Shown here piece by piece: positions 40,127 through 51,175 of a stretch of 64,000 nt of DNA. The DNA is from Metopolophium dirhodum. Taxonomy: Eukaryota > Arthropoda > Insecta > Hemiptera > Aphididae. The stretch is taken from the NCBI RefSeq assembly GCF_019925205.1, contig NC_083560.1, positions 103,010,083-103,074,082 of the forward strand, given 5' to 3'. The stretch's first letter is position 1. Each line of letters begins with the position of its first letter. A program made the translations under genes and the position numbers. Below the pieces are notes generated by a model, which had not been told where the DNA came from, ran no database searches, and worked only from the letters and a program-made list of their open reading frames with translations.

Positions 40127-40899
40127 GTTATTAGTTATTACATTAAATTAATTACGCATAATACTTGGAACGCAATCTTCTAGAGGGCCCAAATAATAAT
40201 GAACTTAAGTACTTTGAATTGATATCCGTGCCCTATAGACAGAATATTTCGTTTAAAATATTTTCATATTATATTATTGACAGTACAATAATTATTGTTT
40301 CGAGCACCAAAAAAGACAATGTGATTCCGCTTTCGCCGAAACTAAATAATAATAAAATAATAACCAACTGCAGCGCACCACGACACACAAACATTGTTAT
40401 TCGTAAATTGCATAGTGCGTCGATTAAATCGTTATTGTGCAGCGGACACCGATGACGCATCGATGTGGTCGCAGTCGTATTTGGCGACAATGAACTTTAA
40501 TTAACTATCATACGATACCGGTACAAAATGGATGGTATATATAATACATCGTATACCATGGTATATGTACATCATATACAGTTATTGTTTCATGTTTAAT
40601 TAGTTCCGAGGAAATTCCGTCGTTCTATGTGTTTGTGTATGTGCCGTTTATAACATAATTGCCTATTTACAATAATATTATGCATACCTATATACGATAT
40701 TATCACCGCAGACCACAGATCGAAAGTGCTAAGCAGATGTTAACACATCGACCTGGTCGAGGCCAATCATAACATTTTGTAAAAAAAACGTAGAACAGTA
40801 GGTAATTACTAATTAATATACGAAATCGATTTCGTCGGAAAGAAGTAATAAGACAGTATAACAATATTATGTCCTGCTTTAACTTATATGATTGTTGGA

Positions 40900-40925
40900 T
40901 TTTTTTTTTTTTTTTTGGGGGGGGG
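40900..40925 (+). repeat. T17-G9 homopolymer junction
   Basis: Seventeen T followed by nine G, just downstream (in transcript direction) of the coding exon at 41014-41511. Likely length-variable. Confidence 0.85.
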
Positions 40926-41007
40926 TGAAGTTAATGGTTCAAGTGGTTATCGGGGGCACTATAATATAGTTGAGCCAGTGCAGGTGCTGTATAGGATGTT
41001 TGTAGAC

Positions 41008-41016
41008 GCTTACCTG
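41008..41016 (-). other. Splice donor site of the His/Gln-rich exon
   Basis: On the minus strand the sequence reads CAG|GTAAGC, with the exon's last base at 41014. It matches the eukaryotic U1 consensus well, and the cut falls between codons (phase 0, after a Gln codon). Without splicing the frame would run only 24 more ordinary residues to a stop at about 40939. Confidence 0.7.
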
Positions 41017-41511
41017 TAGCTGTGGCAGTGGCGTGAGCTGTTGCTGGTGCTGGAGCTGCTGATGCTGCTGGTGCTGTTGCTGTTGGAGCAACAAGTGCGC
41101 GAGATCGTGTTGCTGTTGCTGTTGTTGCTGGTGATGGTGGTGGTGCAGCTGATTGAGAAGGGCCAACGCGGCGGCAGCGGCCGTCGTGGCCGAGTGATGG
41201 CCTGTCATGTGGTTCGGATGCTGAGGCGGCGGCGACGGCTGCAGCGGTTGCGCCGGCATCGCGTTTAGATGATGTGGGTGGTGGTGAGGGTGGTGTGGGT
41301 GGTGCGGATGGTGTGGGTGTGGGTGATGCGGGTGGTGCGGATGCAACCCGATGAAAGCGATGGGCGCAGCGCCCGGTGTGGCCGGGGCCATCGCGGTAGG
41401 CGCCATGGCGGCCAGTGTCAACATGTTCTGCGACGGGGCCAGCTGTTGGGGCAAGCCCCAGGGCTGCACGGCCGCGGCGATCCAGTGCGGGTGGGCCACT
41501 TGGTGGTGCAT
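41014..41511 (-). CDS. First coding exon of an unidentified His/Pro/Gln-rich protein (166 residues, partial)
   Basis: The only well-supported host coding sequence here. The start chosen is the ATG at 41511-41509: it is the first ATG of the exon, no ATG occurs in the roughly 300 nt before it, the upstream frame has a TAA at 41721-41719, and G stands at -3. Visible in the 166 residues: a mixed hydrophobic and aromatic N-terminus with HPHW (7-10) and QPWG (16-19); an Ala/Met/Pro segment (33-50); a His-Pro tract (57-81); a Pro/Gln stretch (87-99); poly-Ala (107-116); HHHHH then seven Gln (123-134); and a Gln/His tail (143-158) ending in TPLPQLQ at a phase 0 donor. No folded domain, signal peptide or membrane segment is seen. 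Such arms are common at the N-termini of insect transcription factors and regulatory kinases such as Nemo/NLK or minibrain/DYRK. Nothing here picks one, so no name is given. The remaining exons should lie at lower coordinates. Confidence 0.68.
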
Positions 41512-41815
41512 GACAGGCGGTGGCTGTACGACGGTCGGGGCGAACAGGCCTCTAACGGGCCAGACGAGTCGCGGTGGTGGTGCGGGGGACGGCGGTGGCC
41601 GTCGGTTCAGCACGGCGGCGGCTGTGGCTGCGGACGTGCACGACTGCTGGTGCGGCTGTCTAGCTGGCTGACTGCTCTGCCCGGCCACTGTTCGCACCGC
41701 GACCCGAACCCGGTCCCGTTATTGCGGCGATGGGTGGTCGGGTGTGGCCCGTCGGTCGGTCAGTAGATGGTCAATTAGTGCTGTAGATGTGGTCTATCGG
41801 CCGGTCAGCTGCAGT
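41512..41815 (-). other. Probable 5' untranslated part of the His/Gln-rich exon
   Basis: GC- and CpG-rich sequence directly upstream of the proposed ATG, with no ATG on the minus strand. At its far end the minus strand reads ATATCGTTTCAG|ACTGCAG, an acceptable 3' splice acceptor after AT-rich intron-like DNA, so transcription may begin further upstream with a separate first exon. The coding frame stays open back to 41718 with Pro/Ala/Arg-rich sequence. A longer N-terminus from a non-ATG start or an unusual acceptor is the alternative, but no pyrimidine tract supports an internal acceptor. Confidence 0.5.
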
Positions 41816-44800
41816 CTGAAACGATATAATATTATAAAATTCAACATCATCATCATTATCATCATTATCATGGTTAATCAATAATATTATATAATATTTT
41901 AATGAACACAACAAACGTGAAGGGAGAAATTATTATTTCACTAATAGAATAATTGATAATTATTATTACTGCCCTCAAAATAATGATAAGATAAAGGTGG
42001 TTCATTTAGTGCTAAAATGGCGTAAGTGAATAATCATAATGCAGTCCTGCACGTGTCCATGTAGATATTTTATACAACAAATTGTATACATTGCACATAT
42101 TATAATATCGAGCCCATGTCTAAGGTCACTTTTTTTTATCTGCGGTAATTTAAATGCGATTTTAAATCTGAACAGAGTGCACTCTCCGAGATGATCAGTG
42201 TAAACAATACTAGTAATTGATGAATTATTTTCGTGGTATAGTTTGCAGGGAGCGTTTCGGGCCAAAGCTCAGTTAAAATCATAATATCACTTGTAGCTAG
42301 CACAAAAATATAATACGATTACAGTGTCAAACAATCGGGGAACGACGGAATTTATATTTTTAAACATTTCACAAAAAAAAATTGACGATTTTAATATCAA
42401 CAAGTATAAATTGTAAATATCCGAAGGGATATGAATATAAGATGATACGAAGGATGTCCGAAAATCATACCAACGAAGGTACTATGACGTAGATAAGTCA
42501 ACATTGGTAGGAAAATACCAAGACGTAATATACTATTAGGTGGCACACGAAAGTGAAGAGTTTTGGATAACGCGTATAGTTACCATGGATAAAGAAAGAT
42601 GATAATACCAGGACCTATAGAGTTGCAAAGTCACGCCAGGAAGGGGCCCGGACATCTGTGGTAATAAAAAAAATGTAACATTATTTTTTTAATACGCCAC
42701 ATAATTATAATTATTAGATATCATTGAATTATTCATCAACTATAATATTTGATAGTACCTATATACATTGATAAAGTAATATCATATTTTTATTTCATAG
42801 ATGATAAATACGTTTTTATACTATCCATATCTGCAGAAGGGGCTAAAAAGACTTCTTCCGACGACTTCTACAACGAGCGGACAAAATTCTGATTTTTGAT
42901 GCCGTATATCATGTAATTCCAACGTTCATATCACATCGAAATGTGCTATACGTAACTTGTCCGATATATTTACATAGATTGATTTAGTTGTAAAGCATAG
43001 TATTATTCCTGACGATGTATAGCGTTTTCAATTCGAGGATAAAATATATTATAGTCTCCCTGCAAGAGAGTAATGCTCTCCGGTTGAGGGTGGTCTAAAG
43101 TCATTACACTATTATTATAATATACAACCACTATAAGGTACTATGGAGGATTCGAGTTATAATAATGAAAAATGAAGTTAAAAAGTATAGAAAATATATT
43201 CGTATCATCGCTCAAAATCTAAAACGGCATCGTGACTACAAAATGTTTTAAATATATTTTGGTTTACCAGAAACGAAAAAAAACTAGGTAGGTGCCTATA
43301 TAAAAGTACCTAACGATTGTTTTTGCATTTCTCATAATACGGGGTGAACAATTTAACGTAAGGCACTCATTATTTCAGAAAACACTTACGTTTTAGAAAA
43401 TATTTCATTTATATAATTTAAAATCGTTAAAATAAACAACATTTTCCGGTAAAAATATAGTTTTACAATTTTTATAACTGTTTAAGTCTTATTTCGGTAT
43501 ATTATAAAAATATTAAAGGAATTATAGCCAAGGATTGCATTGAGATAAAACCACCATCCGTGAAATGTTAAAGGACAGTTATGTTATGAACGTCTTAAGT
43601 TTTAGTCAGAAGCGGTGAGTAGACGGATTGGAAAGAGTCCCGCGAGTACAGGAATACAGGATAAGTTATGGGGTATAGGTGGTCGGCAGCATGAATATCA
43701 ATTGACAAATCGCAATGTGAAACTCATAGAGAGCACTCATTGTATTATAACTGTATGAAATATTATGAGCTCTATATAATGATAATAGTATTACAGATAA
43801 ATAACATTTGGGGTTAGTATATTCGTATAATATTGTGATTTTATTCATCTTCGTAAGTCGAGACCGCTGTCCCAATAAAATATTCTTATCGATATATTAT
43901 ATGTTAAGCATGCAGTGCTGCGGGACGAGGTCTGCAGGCTATAATCATCAATAAATAAATAATAATATATGATAACGAGAATAAATAGTGTTTTCGGTTC
44001 TATACTGCAGGTTGTATTTATTTATTTTTTGTCGATTGAATTAAAGAATATTTAGAATCGCAGATGAGTTATTATAATATTTTTTAATACAAAAACTGAA
44101 ATTATATTTATAAATTTAATTAAGTTTAACTTGTTTTACAAAGTGTGTTTGATAAGGCAATTATAACAAATTTAAAATTATTTGACCATATTATAAGATT
44201 GTAATTTAAAACGTTATAATTACCGTAACTACCGCGTAACATGCATAATCTTATATTCAATTATAATATTATATGGTTTTGAAAGATTTAATAAAAACTA
44301 TGTACTAAGACTATATTTAAAACTATATATTAAGGCAATAATTATATTACCTACTCAATAAAATAAAAATGACAAAAAAATCGTAACAATCGACGATAGT
44401 TTTAGTAAATTAAATGCGTGCACATTTTCCATCTACCTATATATAGTTATGTGAAAAGACTACTGAATGTATATCAGAAATATTTCACCCCACGAATAAC
44501 TTCGCACAACCATACAATAATAATAAATAAATTGTAGTAGTCTGTCTGAAGCAGTGGCGCATCTCTGCTATATGATCCGCAGACCGCAGAAGGGCGTAGG
44601 GCGGACGGTATAATATTATTATTATGTAAACGCGTACAATAATATTATGTGTATAATATATTGTCGATTACAAGCGTCAAACGAGATTTTTCTCGCATAT
44701 TATTGTACAATTTACATATTCTTATGTTATGTTTGGCAGACGTTTATTTATATAAAATACGCGTGTACCCCGAACACGCTATTATACGCGAGTCATATCG

Positions 44801-45498
44801 TCGTCGTATAATAATAATATATGTCATCTGACGCGATAAACGAAATTATATGTAAAAACACCGTCAGCGTGTACGGTGAGTTTTCGTCACTATAGTATTA
44901 TACGCGAATTCCGTAATACCAATACATTTTATGAGAGACCCAAACGTCATGTTTAACACCGCAACAATACTCGTGCGTCGCGTTTGGCTTGAAATTTGTT
45001 CAGATAACATTAATACATTGTTGTCCTCCAATTTGCGGCCCACACAAATAGTGGTACAACCAGTACATAGGTGCTTCGATTGACACCCCAGTAAAGATGC
45101 GTGGTGGATGGCCAGGGAGTGGTAAATATTGTCTGTTGAATTATATTTTAATAACTACCAGATGAACCACACCAATATACATTTTTATTAATAGAACAAC
45201 ATTGATTTAAACATTTGTTCGGTTTATTTAAAACGTGATTTGGAATTGTGAAGTAAAAAATGTTGATATCTCTACAGACAAAGAGTGCCAACACTGACAG
45301 CTATAGAGCCAACATGTCCAGGCACAAACGCGATAGTAACTTTTGGATAATCCCGCAGATACACCGGAGCTGATAAACCGTCAACTTCGGAGGGTGCCCA
45401 TATTTTGAATTAAATAACAAACATAAGTATAAATCATTGAATTAAGTTACGTTTTGTGTAAAACAGCTGAGTTACTTAAACCGAAGTATATAATATTT
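41816..45498. other. Noncoding AT-rich stretch upstream of the exon
   Basis: No second exon of the minus-strand gene could be recognised. Frames at 42002-42265 (-), 43666-43875 (-) and 44649-44831 (+) have no domain and are judged spurious. A short perfect hairpin GAGAG-TAATG-CTCTC lies near 43065. Confidence 0.5.
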
Positions 45499-45964
45499 AA
45501 TCTGTTACGGGTAACGCCGTACAGGAACAGCAATAATTGATAAATATATCAACTATAGTATTCATGTATAAAATCAAAGCGGATGACCCTTATATGCAAA
45601 TTCACAGTTTTCGACCGACCTCCATAACCTTTTTTTCAATAAATTCAGTAAGATCCGTCGTGTCATAGGCTTACTTTTTACTGTTCAGCACTAAATGCTG
45701 AATATACAGTGGACACACAAAAAACTATCATATTTTTATTTTTATATTTTCGCCATTAGTTACAGAAAATAAAATAGTTACTATTATATTATGATTGGAT
45801 ATTATAATTTTAGAATTGTATTTTATATTCTGTCAAAACAACCCAAATAACTGTAGTGTTAAACATCTGTGCAGTTTACATTTATAACGGAGTTTAAGTA
45901 GGGCTCAATCCACGGAAATTTAATTTGTCACGGGCAACACCGTGCAGGACCAGCTAGTATTGAA
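45499..45964. repeat. Two direct copies of a GTTACGGGTAACGCCGT-type repeat end
   Basis: TAATCTGTTACGGGTAACGC (from 45499) and TAATTTGTCACGGGCAACAC (from about 45920) lie in the same orientation, each followed by a CGTRCAGGAMCAG motif. Inverted, the second ends in TACTAGCTGGTCCTGCACGG, which resembles the start of the dispersed repeat at 59403 (TACTAGCTGATCCCGTGCAC). They look like two ends of one repeat family; the class is undetermined. Confidence 0.5.
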
Positions 45965-47500
45965 TATTAATGGCACGTGCAATTTTTTTTTTGAAACTTT
46001 AACTACTATGCAATATCGAAACAAACGCATTTCGGATACTGTTACATATTTTATTTCATAGACATCAACGAGTTACGAGCAAAACATGTGGTCTGGAAAA
46101 CGCTATTTCTGGCCGACCCGACCTGAACCTTGACCGGCGCCTACATATTGTCTCACTATAGGAACTGCTACAGCTCGTTTCATCCTCCTCTCATCTTCTC
46201 GCACCCCGAAGATCACCTCCTACTATTCATCATTAAGAACGTTATTACCTTTCCTTGCAGCCGTCGTTGGGACAGAATTTATCATCAGTACGACAGTATA
46301 AGTATATTCAAGAGCATATCAACTAAATTTCCTGACGATCTTACCATTATTTAGCACCTATACCCAATGTTCGGATTAGATAAGTATTTTTTAAATGGTT
46401 TTAAATGTAGGTATATTTTAGTTGGGCACTAGGAACATAATCTAAGATGAACGTTTAGATAAATTCTAACTATTTATCTAGATAAGATAAAAGATGAACA
46501 AATAATTATCTAGATAAGTCCAAACCTGCAAATTTTGTATAAAAAAATAATTTTATTATAAAAAATCTCGTAAGCTAAAAATAAAGATGATGATTTTAAT
46601 TTTGTGGCTGTCTAATGAATTTATGATTCAGAGTCATTAAATAACAATAATTTTAGACATTAAAAATCATTTAGTTGATAACTATAATTTTCAAATAATT
46701 TTCAAAATTATCTCCATAATACATCTTAATATCTTGGCATAATCTATTAAAATCAGTAACGACTAGAGCCCTCATTGGGAAAATGAGTAGTTTGTATCGC
46801 CACAGAACTGAAAATAGCATAGATAATAATTTATTATCCGAAAAATATGGTCTTTATGTAAACTTAAATTATTCCTAAAAACATAATATTTGAACCAATT
46901 CCTATTATTAAAATATGAAAAAGTTCAAATTGAAACAAACCTGGGACTAAATAGTTATACACGGTTGCAGCGGCAGTCGGTTCAAATAAAACGTAATAAT
47001 ATACGCATATACGCCAATAGTCGTTTGTACAGTGATAGGTATAATTTACAAATGAAAAAAATTAGCGAACCAAATATCCATAATAATATTATGATAATAT
47101 GTATATAATATTAATGCCCGATTATTAGAATAATCCAGCCGCCCAGATCGTTCCATATAAAATATTATACCATAATACTCTGGATTACCTAGATAGTAAA
47201 ATGTATTACATTATTAAATGCACTGTTCTATATGAACACCGAACGATAATAATATAATATAAATATAAACAGAGGACTGTCAGGTTATATGGTAACGCGT
47301 GGGTTATGGGTATTATACAAGAAGATCCATTTGATCGATGCATAAAATATATATTAAAATTAATTGTTTTTACACAATTTAAATTTTGATTTGGTTGTAA
47401 AACTACTTTTCAAAAACAATTTTACGAATTTACAATTATTATTTCACATTGTCGAAAGACAACGTTCCTTTTTTCCGAAGGAGAACGGATTATAATTGGG
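45965..47500. other. Noncoding stretch
   Basis: A somewhat GC-richer open frame at 46130-46354 (+) gives a 74-residue product with no domain I recognise. It could be a retroelement fragment, but I cannot support that. The region 46380-46530 has several TTATCTAGATAAG palindromes. Confidence 0.45.
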
Positions 47501-47889
47501 ATAAGTCATGATGAAAATTGAATCTTCGAACGAGAATAGTTAATAAAATAATACTAATAGGAAATTGTAAAATACATTATTTTCAAAAAAGTAACTTTTC
47601 GGAATAGTGATCGCAGACACTTACATTGGTTCACTCTCCACAATACGATATAATTATATCCATTTTATTGATTGTCGAATGACTGTAACGTTAATTTATT
47701 TTATTATACCTATAGCAGCTTGTTCCGAAGCAGTGTATTTTTTTGGAGTGTTTCGATAAGTCTAGATGAAAATTGTATAGTTCTTAAAAATAATAGCGAT
47801 AAGGAATAATTATTGTAAAAAACAATTCTTTAATAAAATAAACGCTTTTGGAAATGGCGAGTGTGGACACTTGAATTGGATCACTCTGT
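47501..47889 (+). repeat. Diverged tandem duplication, period about 250 bp
   Basis: The block 47501-47641 (ATAAGTCATGATGAAAATTG to GACACTTACATTGGTTCACT) reappears at 47756-47889 (ATAAGTCTAGATGAAAATTG to GACACTTGAATTGGATCACT), in the same order and direction with shared TAATAAAATAA and GGAAAT words. Each is preceded by a TTCCGAAG word. Both end in a CACTCT motif, as at the right ends of the TA-flanked elements, so these may be tandem or nested transposon right halves. Confidence 0.6.
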
Positions 47890-48329
47890 ATACTTGTTAT
47901 CATATAATGACTTTTTGTATTGTTATATATAAAGTTGCATACGTGTATTAGGTGTGTATATTGTATAATAATAATAATAATAATATGATATTGTCATTAT
48001 CACGCGTAGTGGTTTCGCGTCGGAAAACGCCAGACCGTTGGTGGTTTTTTTCACATTTTTTCCTCGCCGACCTCAAACGCGTAATCAGATAACTTGATTT
48101 ATCGCCGTTTACCGGGCGCGGATGTACATATACATATTATTATAATAATAAAACACACACGCACAAGCAGACCTACCTATATAATATATGAACGCCTGTA
48201 CCTCGGCCGTGTGTTTAATGACGAGCTCGAACATAATAATAATATATTATAATAGTAATACTCCACGCGAGTGATTATATTCTACTATTATTATTATTAT
48301 TATTTACGGCTGAAAATAGTAGTGGTGGT

Positions 48330-48343
48330 GGGGGGGGGGGGGG
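48330..48343 (+). repeat. Poly-G tract (G14)
   Basis: Fourteen G following GTGGTGGT. Confidence 0.9.
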
Positions 48344-48489
48344 TGTGCTAGTGGGTCTTTGGCACCCCAAAAAGTCCAAACCATAATTCTTGATTTCTAC
48401 ATAATATTTTAATATTTTATTTTCCGATTTTCCGAATTCATTATGTTTTAGCATTATTAGGCGTTCTGACATATTTGTGAAATGTTTCG

Positions 48490-48516
48490 ATAATAATAAT
48501 AATAATAATAATAATT
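48490..48516 (+). repeat. AAT microsatellite
   Basis: About nine tandem ATA/AAT units. Confidence 0.9.
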
Positions 48517-49163
48517 ACCAATGTCAAAAATATTTTCAACGACTATATACTTGGATAAAGCCAATGATTTTTTCCAACTCTTATAAAATATTATTTGAAA
48601 TTATTACTATCACGATTCCAGTATACATTTTGGACCACTTGATCGTGGTTTTTCAACTACGCGGATAATCACTAGCTTATCTATTTTAAATATCGAACGA
48701 GGTATTAGTGGTAACTGAAAAACAATGAGTTTTAGATAAATACGATACAAAAACAATTTGGAAATAGTACGTATTGGTACATTATGTATTTGTTTTTACT
48801 TCTAGTTGTTATTTTATACTATTATATTGTATACGAGTATTTATAATACATATTATATGAAAAAATATACCAACAAAATTAAATGCTTATAAATTCAATT
48901 CAATATTATTTAATTTAATGTCTTATCTATAATTTATGTAAAAATGGGTCCAGCCCGTAAAATAAATAAAAATAATTTAGTTTAAAAATTTTTTTTACGA
49001 TCTTATATAGGATGAGAATTATTTTGTACCTATGTTATCTGTGGATGAGGGGTAGCCAAGTCCACCCTACTAATTTTTTCGACTAAATTGAAAATTTTAG
49101 CAAACGCCAAAATATTTCAGTCTGATTAATCCCACATACAGTGTGCCAGTGGCGATTCGTTAA

Positions 49164-49808
49164 CCCTAGGTTACACGCATTAAAAATATTCACGAGATTC
49201 CACGCACACGGTGTTTTTGACCGTGTATTGAAATATTTCCATTAAAACTCGATAAATTGAAATAATAATTATTTTATTGATTTTATTTTAAATAAATAAA
49301 TATTTTCAAATAATTTAATTGATACATAATATAAAAAAATTAAACTTTTATTTAAATTTATTTAAAAATAAAATGTACTGATACTTACATTTATAAATGT
49401 TTTATCTGTATTATACTCGTAGTTACACACGGTATGGCGAACCAATGTCAACTAAAAACAATCTTGCCAGTCACAATGAAAATAAAATATTCATTTACGT
49501 TTTATCGATAAGGAATAACGTCTTATCGGCGATAAGAAAGTTAACATAAGTTAAAATTAAATTGTGTGTCAATGTCACAGTATAACACGCACACGGTCTT
49601 TTAGACCGTGTTTTAATAGGTAATGGACTTTGAACCCTTCTATAGTACAGGCAACAAATCGTATACAGTTAGGAATTGTATCTAATGTTAGTTAATCATC
49701 TAATTAGAAGGTACCTAGATTAGGTTAGGTTAATATTTCGTATTTTTGAAACAATGAACAAAATTCAAAAAGCCCGGTCTTTTTGACCGTGAAGCGTGTA
49801 CTCTAGGC
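49164..49808. mobile_element. piggyBac-like non-autonomous element with hairpin motifs (645 bp)
   Basis: The left end is TTAA then CCCTAGGTTACACGC (49160-49178). The inverse of the right end is GCCTAGAGTACACGC, 12 of 15 identical, flanked by GTAA (49809-49812) instead of TTAA. A TTAA target and CCCTA terminus are piggyBac hallmarks. Three hairpin words built on ACACGGTC...GACCGTGT lie inside, two near the ends: 49206-49226, 49591-49611 and about 49774-49790. No transposase frame remains. Confidence 0.65.
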
Positions 49809-49886
49809 GTAAGAAAATTATATTGTTGGTTTAGTTGGTCATGGTTGAACACTGTAGCGGTGATGGTGTTCATAATACTGATTTAA

Positions 49887-50628
49887 CAGTCAACTCGCGA
49901 TATGACAAAAACCTCGATGTATCGAAAATCTCGATAATTCGAATCAATGAAAATCATGAAAATCATGAAAATATCGCGACATAATAAAATATTAAATGTA
50001 TTTTGGTCCCCTCGATATAACGAAGTTATTCCAGCCAAAGCCCTCGGGGTGTAACGAATTTTTACAATTCTGTGGCTTACTATTACGAAGTTTTTCCAAC
50101 GATGATTATGCTACAATATGAGCTCGAGTAGTTACATTATAGCTATTAAAATAAGATGTACTTCAGTTAGTGTATAACGGCTCTATATGACGACTGGAAG
50201 GTGAAACTCTAAGAGCCGAAAAACGTGTTCATTACTGACGAGACAGGATTGTTTTTTAAGTGTTTACCTGACGGAACGTTTAAAAGTAAATATTGCCATG
50301 GAGGGAAAATATTAGCTATTAAACGGGTAAGTGCAAGCAGCTCCTTCGGGTAAAAATTAGGTACCCACAGATTTGTTTTAAAAATAAAATTTACTGACTG
50401 GTGTTTACTGAACTTTTGCATATTATCATTTTACATATTACATAATATTTTTATTATCAAACGAAAACGAAGTATCAATTTTATTTTGAGTTGATTTACA
50501 TTTTCTTTAAATCTCGTTTAATGTATAATGTTGGTTTATGCTCTTGACATACCTTACGGAATTTGACGTACTTTATTAACTTTTTTTCTCCGTCCCTTGG
50601 AATTTGTTATAGTATCGCGAGTTGGCTG
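49887..50628 (+). mobile_element. pogo/Tigger-type transposon remnant (742 bp)
   Basis: Left terminus CAGTCAACTCGCGATATGAC; inverse of right terminus CAGCCAACTCGCGATACTAT. The internal flank with CTCGATATAACGAA and GGGTGTAACGAATTTTT is typical of Tigger-like element ends. TA duplications are no longer intact (AA and AT flanks). A transposase fragment in the same direction at 50180-50350 confirms the family. Far shorter than an intact element of about 2.5 kb, so it is internally deleted. Confidence 0.78.
50180..50350 (+). pseudogene. pogo/Tigger (CENP-B-like) DDE transposase fragment
   Basis: The frame reads ALYDDWKVKL, a stop, EPKNVFITDETGLFFKCLPD, then GTFKSKYCHGGKILAIKR, with a final stop at 50351. 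This matches the pattern N-x-DETGL-...-LP-x-x-T-...-K-x-x-x-CHGGK-...-R of pogo/Tigger transposases, where the Asp of DETG is the first catalytic carboxylate. Only about 57 codons remain, with an internal stop, no DNA-binding HTH domain upstream and no second or third acidic residue downstream, so it is dead. It lies inside the pogo-type inverted repeats at 49887-50628. Confidence 0.8.
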
Positions 50629-51152
50629 ATATTACGTGACGATTTAACCGGCGACGTGGTTTTTTATTTAATTTTTTTTTTTTGAACATATCTTCACAAT
50701 GTACACTACTTGTACTGCGTGAAACTTGTTCGTGAGAAACACGGTTTTGACTTTAATTATTTCGATTGAAAAAAAAAGATTTCATTTAACCGACAATGCA
50801 GGTGGATTTATTTTATAACGTCGTCGGTGGTCGTTAATAAGATAACACACTGTAAGTCACCTCTTAATGGGTAGTTGTTGTATTCCATGCAACTAATATT
50901 TACAATAGTTCGGTATGCTTATCGTCCAACATTTGTCGGAATTGCCATAAGTCCCAGTTTGGCTAGTTTTGAACGAGGAGTCCAAGCACTTGCTACACTT
51001 GTATCGAAACGGTCAATTGTCCCGGAATCAAACTCGTATAATTTGTGTCAAGATCTTTCATTTTTTTTTTTTTTTAACAGCATAAATGGTTTATTATTTT
51101 AAGCCAAAATATAGAAAACAACTCGGACTGTCAGCCGACCGCGGAATATGCA

Positions 51153-51175
51153 GTAATAATAATAATAATAATAAT
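51153..51175 (+). repeat. AAT microsatellite
   Basis: About seven tandem units. Confidence 0.9.

Larger units (their letters stand above)
47890..49159. other. Noncoding stretch with simple repeats
   Basis: AT-rich DNA with a G14 run (48330-48343) and an AAT array (48490-48516). Short frames around these encode poly-Pro or poly-Asn from the repeats and are not genes. Confidence 0.55.

Noticed and set aside
40939..41013. Reading through the donor to give 24 more residues and a stop
   Set aside because: A consensus CAG|GTAAGC donor sits at the point where the composition changes from GC-rich to AT-rich, so splicing is more likely; not excluded as an intron-retention form.
41041..41766. Long plus-strand open frames opposite the His/Gln-rich exon
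   Set aside because: They encode Val/Trp/Arg- or Leu-rich strings that are the antisense of the CAC/CAG codons; the minus strand has the coherent start, stop and donor signals.
46130..46354. 74-codon frame in a GC-richer patch
   Set aside because: Somewhat protein-like but no family similarity, no splice context and no homologous fragment nearby; left as unresolved noncoding.
46380..46530. TTATCTAGATAA palindromes as a transposon end
   Set aside because: Short AT palindromes are expected in this composition and no paired terminus was found.
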